Shown: piece after piece, positions 11,482 through 13,475 of the stretch
How positions within the stretch are numbered: the stretch's first letter is position 1
How the letters are laid out: every line of letters begins with the position of its first letter
NCBI GenBank assembly: GCA_030743915.1
Contig: JASLRP010000313.1
Span: forward strand, 1-13,475
DNA length: 13,475 nucleotides
DNA from: SAR202 cluster bacterium
GTDB taxonomy: Bacteria; Chloroflexota; Dehalococcoidia; Lucifugimonadales; UBA1123
Direction: 5' to 3'
Notes under the pieces: generated by a model
Told to the model about the DNA's origin: nothing
The model's database searches: none
What the model saw: only the letters and a program-made list of their open reading frames with translations
Made by a program: the position numbers and the translations under genes

Positions 11482-13475
11482 ATGACCGAACGACCGAATT
11501 CCGCCCTGCGAGATGTGAACGTTTTGGACCTAAGCGCGAACATTGCGGGCGCATACTGTTCCAAATTGTTGGCAGACCTTGGCGTCGAAGTAATCATGGT
11601 TGAACATCCCGACGGCCATCCCCTCCGGCACATGGGCCCGTTTCCTGATGATGAACCTCATCTCGAAAAAAGCGGGATGTTCCAGTATCTGTGCGCCAAC
11701 AAAAGCAGCATTGTATCCGACCCACGGACCGACGCCAGCGCCGAGGAAATGTCGAAATTGATTAGCCAAGCCGACCTGGTGATTCAAGACAAAGTTGTGG
11801 GCGCTCCGGATTCGATGGCGTTCGATTGGGAGTCTCTCGAAACGCAGAATCCAATGCTGGTCATGACATCAATCACCCACTTTGGCCAGACAGGGCCGTA
11901 TCGGGACTGGCAGTCTGACGAGATCGTTGACTACGCGATGGGCGGGTACATGTACTTCGGCGGCCATCGAGACCGCGAACCTCTGATGCTCACCAACCAC
12001 CAGGCCGAATTGAACGCCGGGGCGCAGGCCGCAATTGCGTCTCTGGCGGCAATCTGGAGGGCGAGACGTGACGGTAAAGGTCAGCACATCGACGTATCAA
12101 CGGTCGAGGCCATGCTGTCCGCCCACGCCTGGACATCGACATCGTGGACCCACGAGGGCGCCATCATGCGACGCTCCGAGCCTGACAGTATCCCGTGCAA
12201 GGATGGGTACGTCTGGCTCATGACCATGCGCTGGGACCCGACGTTGTTCGTTCTCATCGAACGGCCCGACTTGATGGACGACCCCCGGTTCGCAGATCGT
12301 CAGTCGTGGTTCGAAAACAAAGAAGAGTTGATTCGACTTCTCACCGAGTGGTGCGCTCAACACACCAAAGAGGAGATTTTCCGGTGGGCGCAGGATTTGA
12401 GATTGGCATTGACTCCGGTGAACAATTCAGCCGATCTGCTTAAATCTGTGCAGTTGGAGGCGCGGAACTGGTTCCAGGAAGTCGATCATCCAGACGCGGG
12501 AAAAGTCAGATTGCCAGGATTCCCGTATCTGTTGAGTGAAACGCCGGCGTCGATTCATTCACCGGCTCCACGATTGGGCGAGCACACAACAGCCAGTTTC
12601 ACTGGAACGCCTGACCGTGGGCATAGGGACACGCGCCTGATGCTGGAACCGGACAAATACGCGGGGCGTGAGCTTCCGCTCATGGGCATTCGTGTGCTGG
12701 AGATTACAGCCAATTGGGCAGGGCCGCTGGCGGGCAGATTCCTGGCAGACCTGGGGGCGGAAGTTATCAAGATCGAGCCTCCCGACCGCCCCATGACCAG
12801 GGGAGCGCGGTATCCAGGCGGCGACCCCTTCAAGTACCACTACAATCGCGCCGCATATTTTAACAAGATGAACCGCAACAAATATGGCATGACTCTGGAC
12901 TTGACCCACGAAGAGGGGAAGCGGCTGTTCATGGAATTGATTGCCGAATCCGACGTTCTGATTGAGAACAACAGCCCCAGGGTGATGCGAAACTTCGGCC
13001 TGGAGTACGACACGCTCAAACAGGCCAACCCCGACCTGATCATGGTTTCAATATCCGGCTTTGGGCAGACTGGCCCTGAGCGAGATTACATCGCATACGG
13101 GGCCAACATCGAGGCGTCGTGCGGTCTCGCCGACGCAACCGGATACCCTGACGATGATCGACCCTACAAAACGACACTTTTCTATGCCGACCCGGTGACA
13201 GCCATGCACGGCGCGGTCGCGATCCTCGCGGCTTTGCATAATCGTGAAGAACGCGGCGGCGGGCAGTATATCGATATGTCTCTGCACGAGAATGGTATTA
13301 CGTTCTTCCCGGAGGCTCTGATGGAACATATCGTAACCGGCAATCTAGCGAAACGGCGAGGGAACCGGCATCCTGACTACGCTCCTCAGGGCTGCTATCC
13401 ATCGATTGGCGACGACGCCTGGATGGCGCTGACTGTTCGCGATGATGAAGAGTGGGTCCGTCTGGCGCGGGCAAT
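11482..13475 (+). CDS. Two-domain CaiB/BaiF (family III) CoA-transferase, 3' end outside the window
   Basis: Open from ATG 11482 to the window end (664 codons seen, no stop). Two CoA_transf_3 domains lie in tandem: residues about 8-385 and from about 400 on (MGIRVLEITANWAGPLAG at 401). Each has the family pattern: N-terminal VLDLSANIAG / VLEITANWAG, LGVEVIMVEHP / LGAEVIKIEPP, SITHFGQTGPYRD / SISGFGQTGPERD, and GKGQHIDVS / GGGQYIDMS. Family III enzymes move CoA from a donor thioester to an acid via an Asp-bound intermediate. Domain 2 has that Asp (Asp570, 25 residues before the Q of GGGQ), while domain 1 has Glu176 at the exactly matching place, so domain 1 may be inactive or altered. Single-domain members are about 400 residues and dimerise; a fusion would form an internal dimer. 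It follows the dehydrogenase gene by 14 bases, with a weak SD. Confidence 0.9.
   Translation, partial: MTERPNSALRDVNVLDLSANIAGAYCSKLLADLGVEVIMVEHPDGHPLRHMGPFPDDEPHLEKSGMFQYLCANKSSIVSDPRTDASAEEMSKLISQADLVIQDKVVGAPDSMAFDWESLETQNPMLVMTSITHFGQTGPYRDWQSDEIVDYAMGGYMYFGGHRDREPLMLTNHQAELNAGAQAAIASLAAIWRARRDGKGQHIDVSTVEAMLSAHAWTSTSWTHEGAIMRRSEPDSIPCKDGYVWLMTMRWDPTLFVLIERPDLMDDPRFADRQSWFENKEELIRLLTEWCAQHTKEEIFRWAQDLRLALTPVNNSADLLKSVQLEARNWFQEVDHPDAGKVRLPGFPYLLSETPASIHSPAPRLGEHTTASFTGTPDRGHRDTRLMLEPDKYAGRELPLMGIRVLEITANWAGPLAGRFLADLGAEVIKIEPPDRPMTRGARYPGGDPFKYHYNRAAYFNKMNRNKYGMTLDLTHEEGKRLFMELIAESDVLIENNSPRVMRNFGLEYDTLKQANPDLIMVSISGFGQTGPERDYIAYGANIEASCGLADATGYPDDDRPYKTTLFYADPVTAMHGAVAILAALHNREERGGGQYIDMSLHENGITFFPEALMEHIVTGNLAKRRGNRHPDYAPQGCYPSIGDDAWMALTVRDDEEWVRLARA

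Overview
The window is a dense bacterial segment with moderately high GC. The gene mix includes an LLM-class (luciferase-like) oxidoreductase, an HpaB-type flavin monooxygenase, family I and family III CoA-transferases, a DUF362 protein, a DRTGG protein and a minimal cytochrome c maturation cluster. That mix resembles Chloroflexota of the SAR202/Dehalococcoidia type. The taxonomic reading is inferred from gene content only; no rRNA, tRNA, mobile element or CRISPR array was seen.

Layout. (1) 2-1486, plus strand: the C-terminal part of a DinB-like protein, then an LLM-class oxidoreductase. (2) 1483-4419, minus strand: a System I cytochrome c maturation cluster in the order ccmH, ccmF, short ccmI-like gene. 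It meets the LLM gene tail to tail with overlapping stop codons. (3) About 4420-4636: a divergent intergenic region with an extended -10 promoter. (4) 4637-6622, plus strand: a P-loop/DRTGG protein followed by a DUF362 protein. (5) 6633-8081, minus strand: a 4-hydroxyphenylacetate 3-hydroxylase (HpaB) family protein. (6) 8082-8245: a divergent control region with two back-to-back sigma70-like promoters whose -35 boxes form a palindrome. (7) 8246 to the window end, plus strand: a tightly packed operon encoding family I CoA-transferase alpha and beta subunits, a Pat-type GNAT acetyltransferase, a D-2-hydroxyacid dehydrogenase, and a two-domain CaiB/BaiF CoA-transferase cut by the window end.

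How the genes may work together. HpaB enzymes hydroxylate phenolic rings, CaiB enzymes move CoA between acids, and the family I alpha/beta pair looks closer to IpdAB-type ring-opening hydrolases than to a normal transferase, because the beta subunit lacks the usual catalytic Glu. With the shared divergent promoter region, a small catabolic locus for an aromatic or cyclic acid is plausible, but the substrate cannot be read from sequence.

The most striking point is an in-frame TGA at codon 103 of the alpha subunit. Homology continues in the same frame on both sides. By my hand alignment it lies where IpdA has its active-site Glu, and a perfect 7-bp hairpin follows at a distance compatible with a bacterial SECIS element. 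A sequencing error or a nonsense mutation is the simpler explanation; selenocysteine insertion is the exciting but less likely one.
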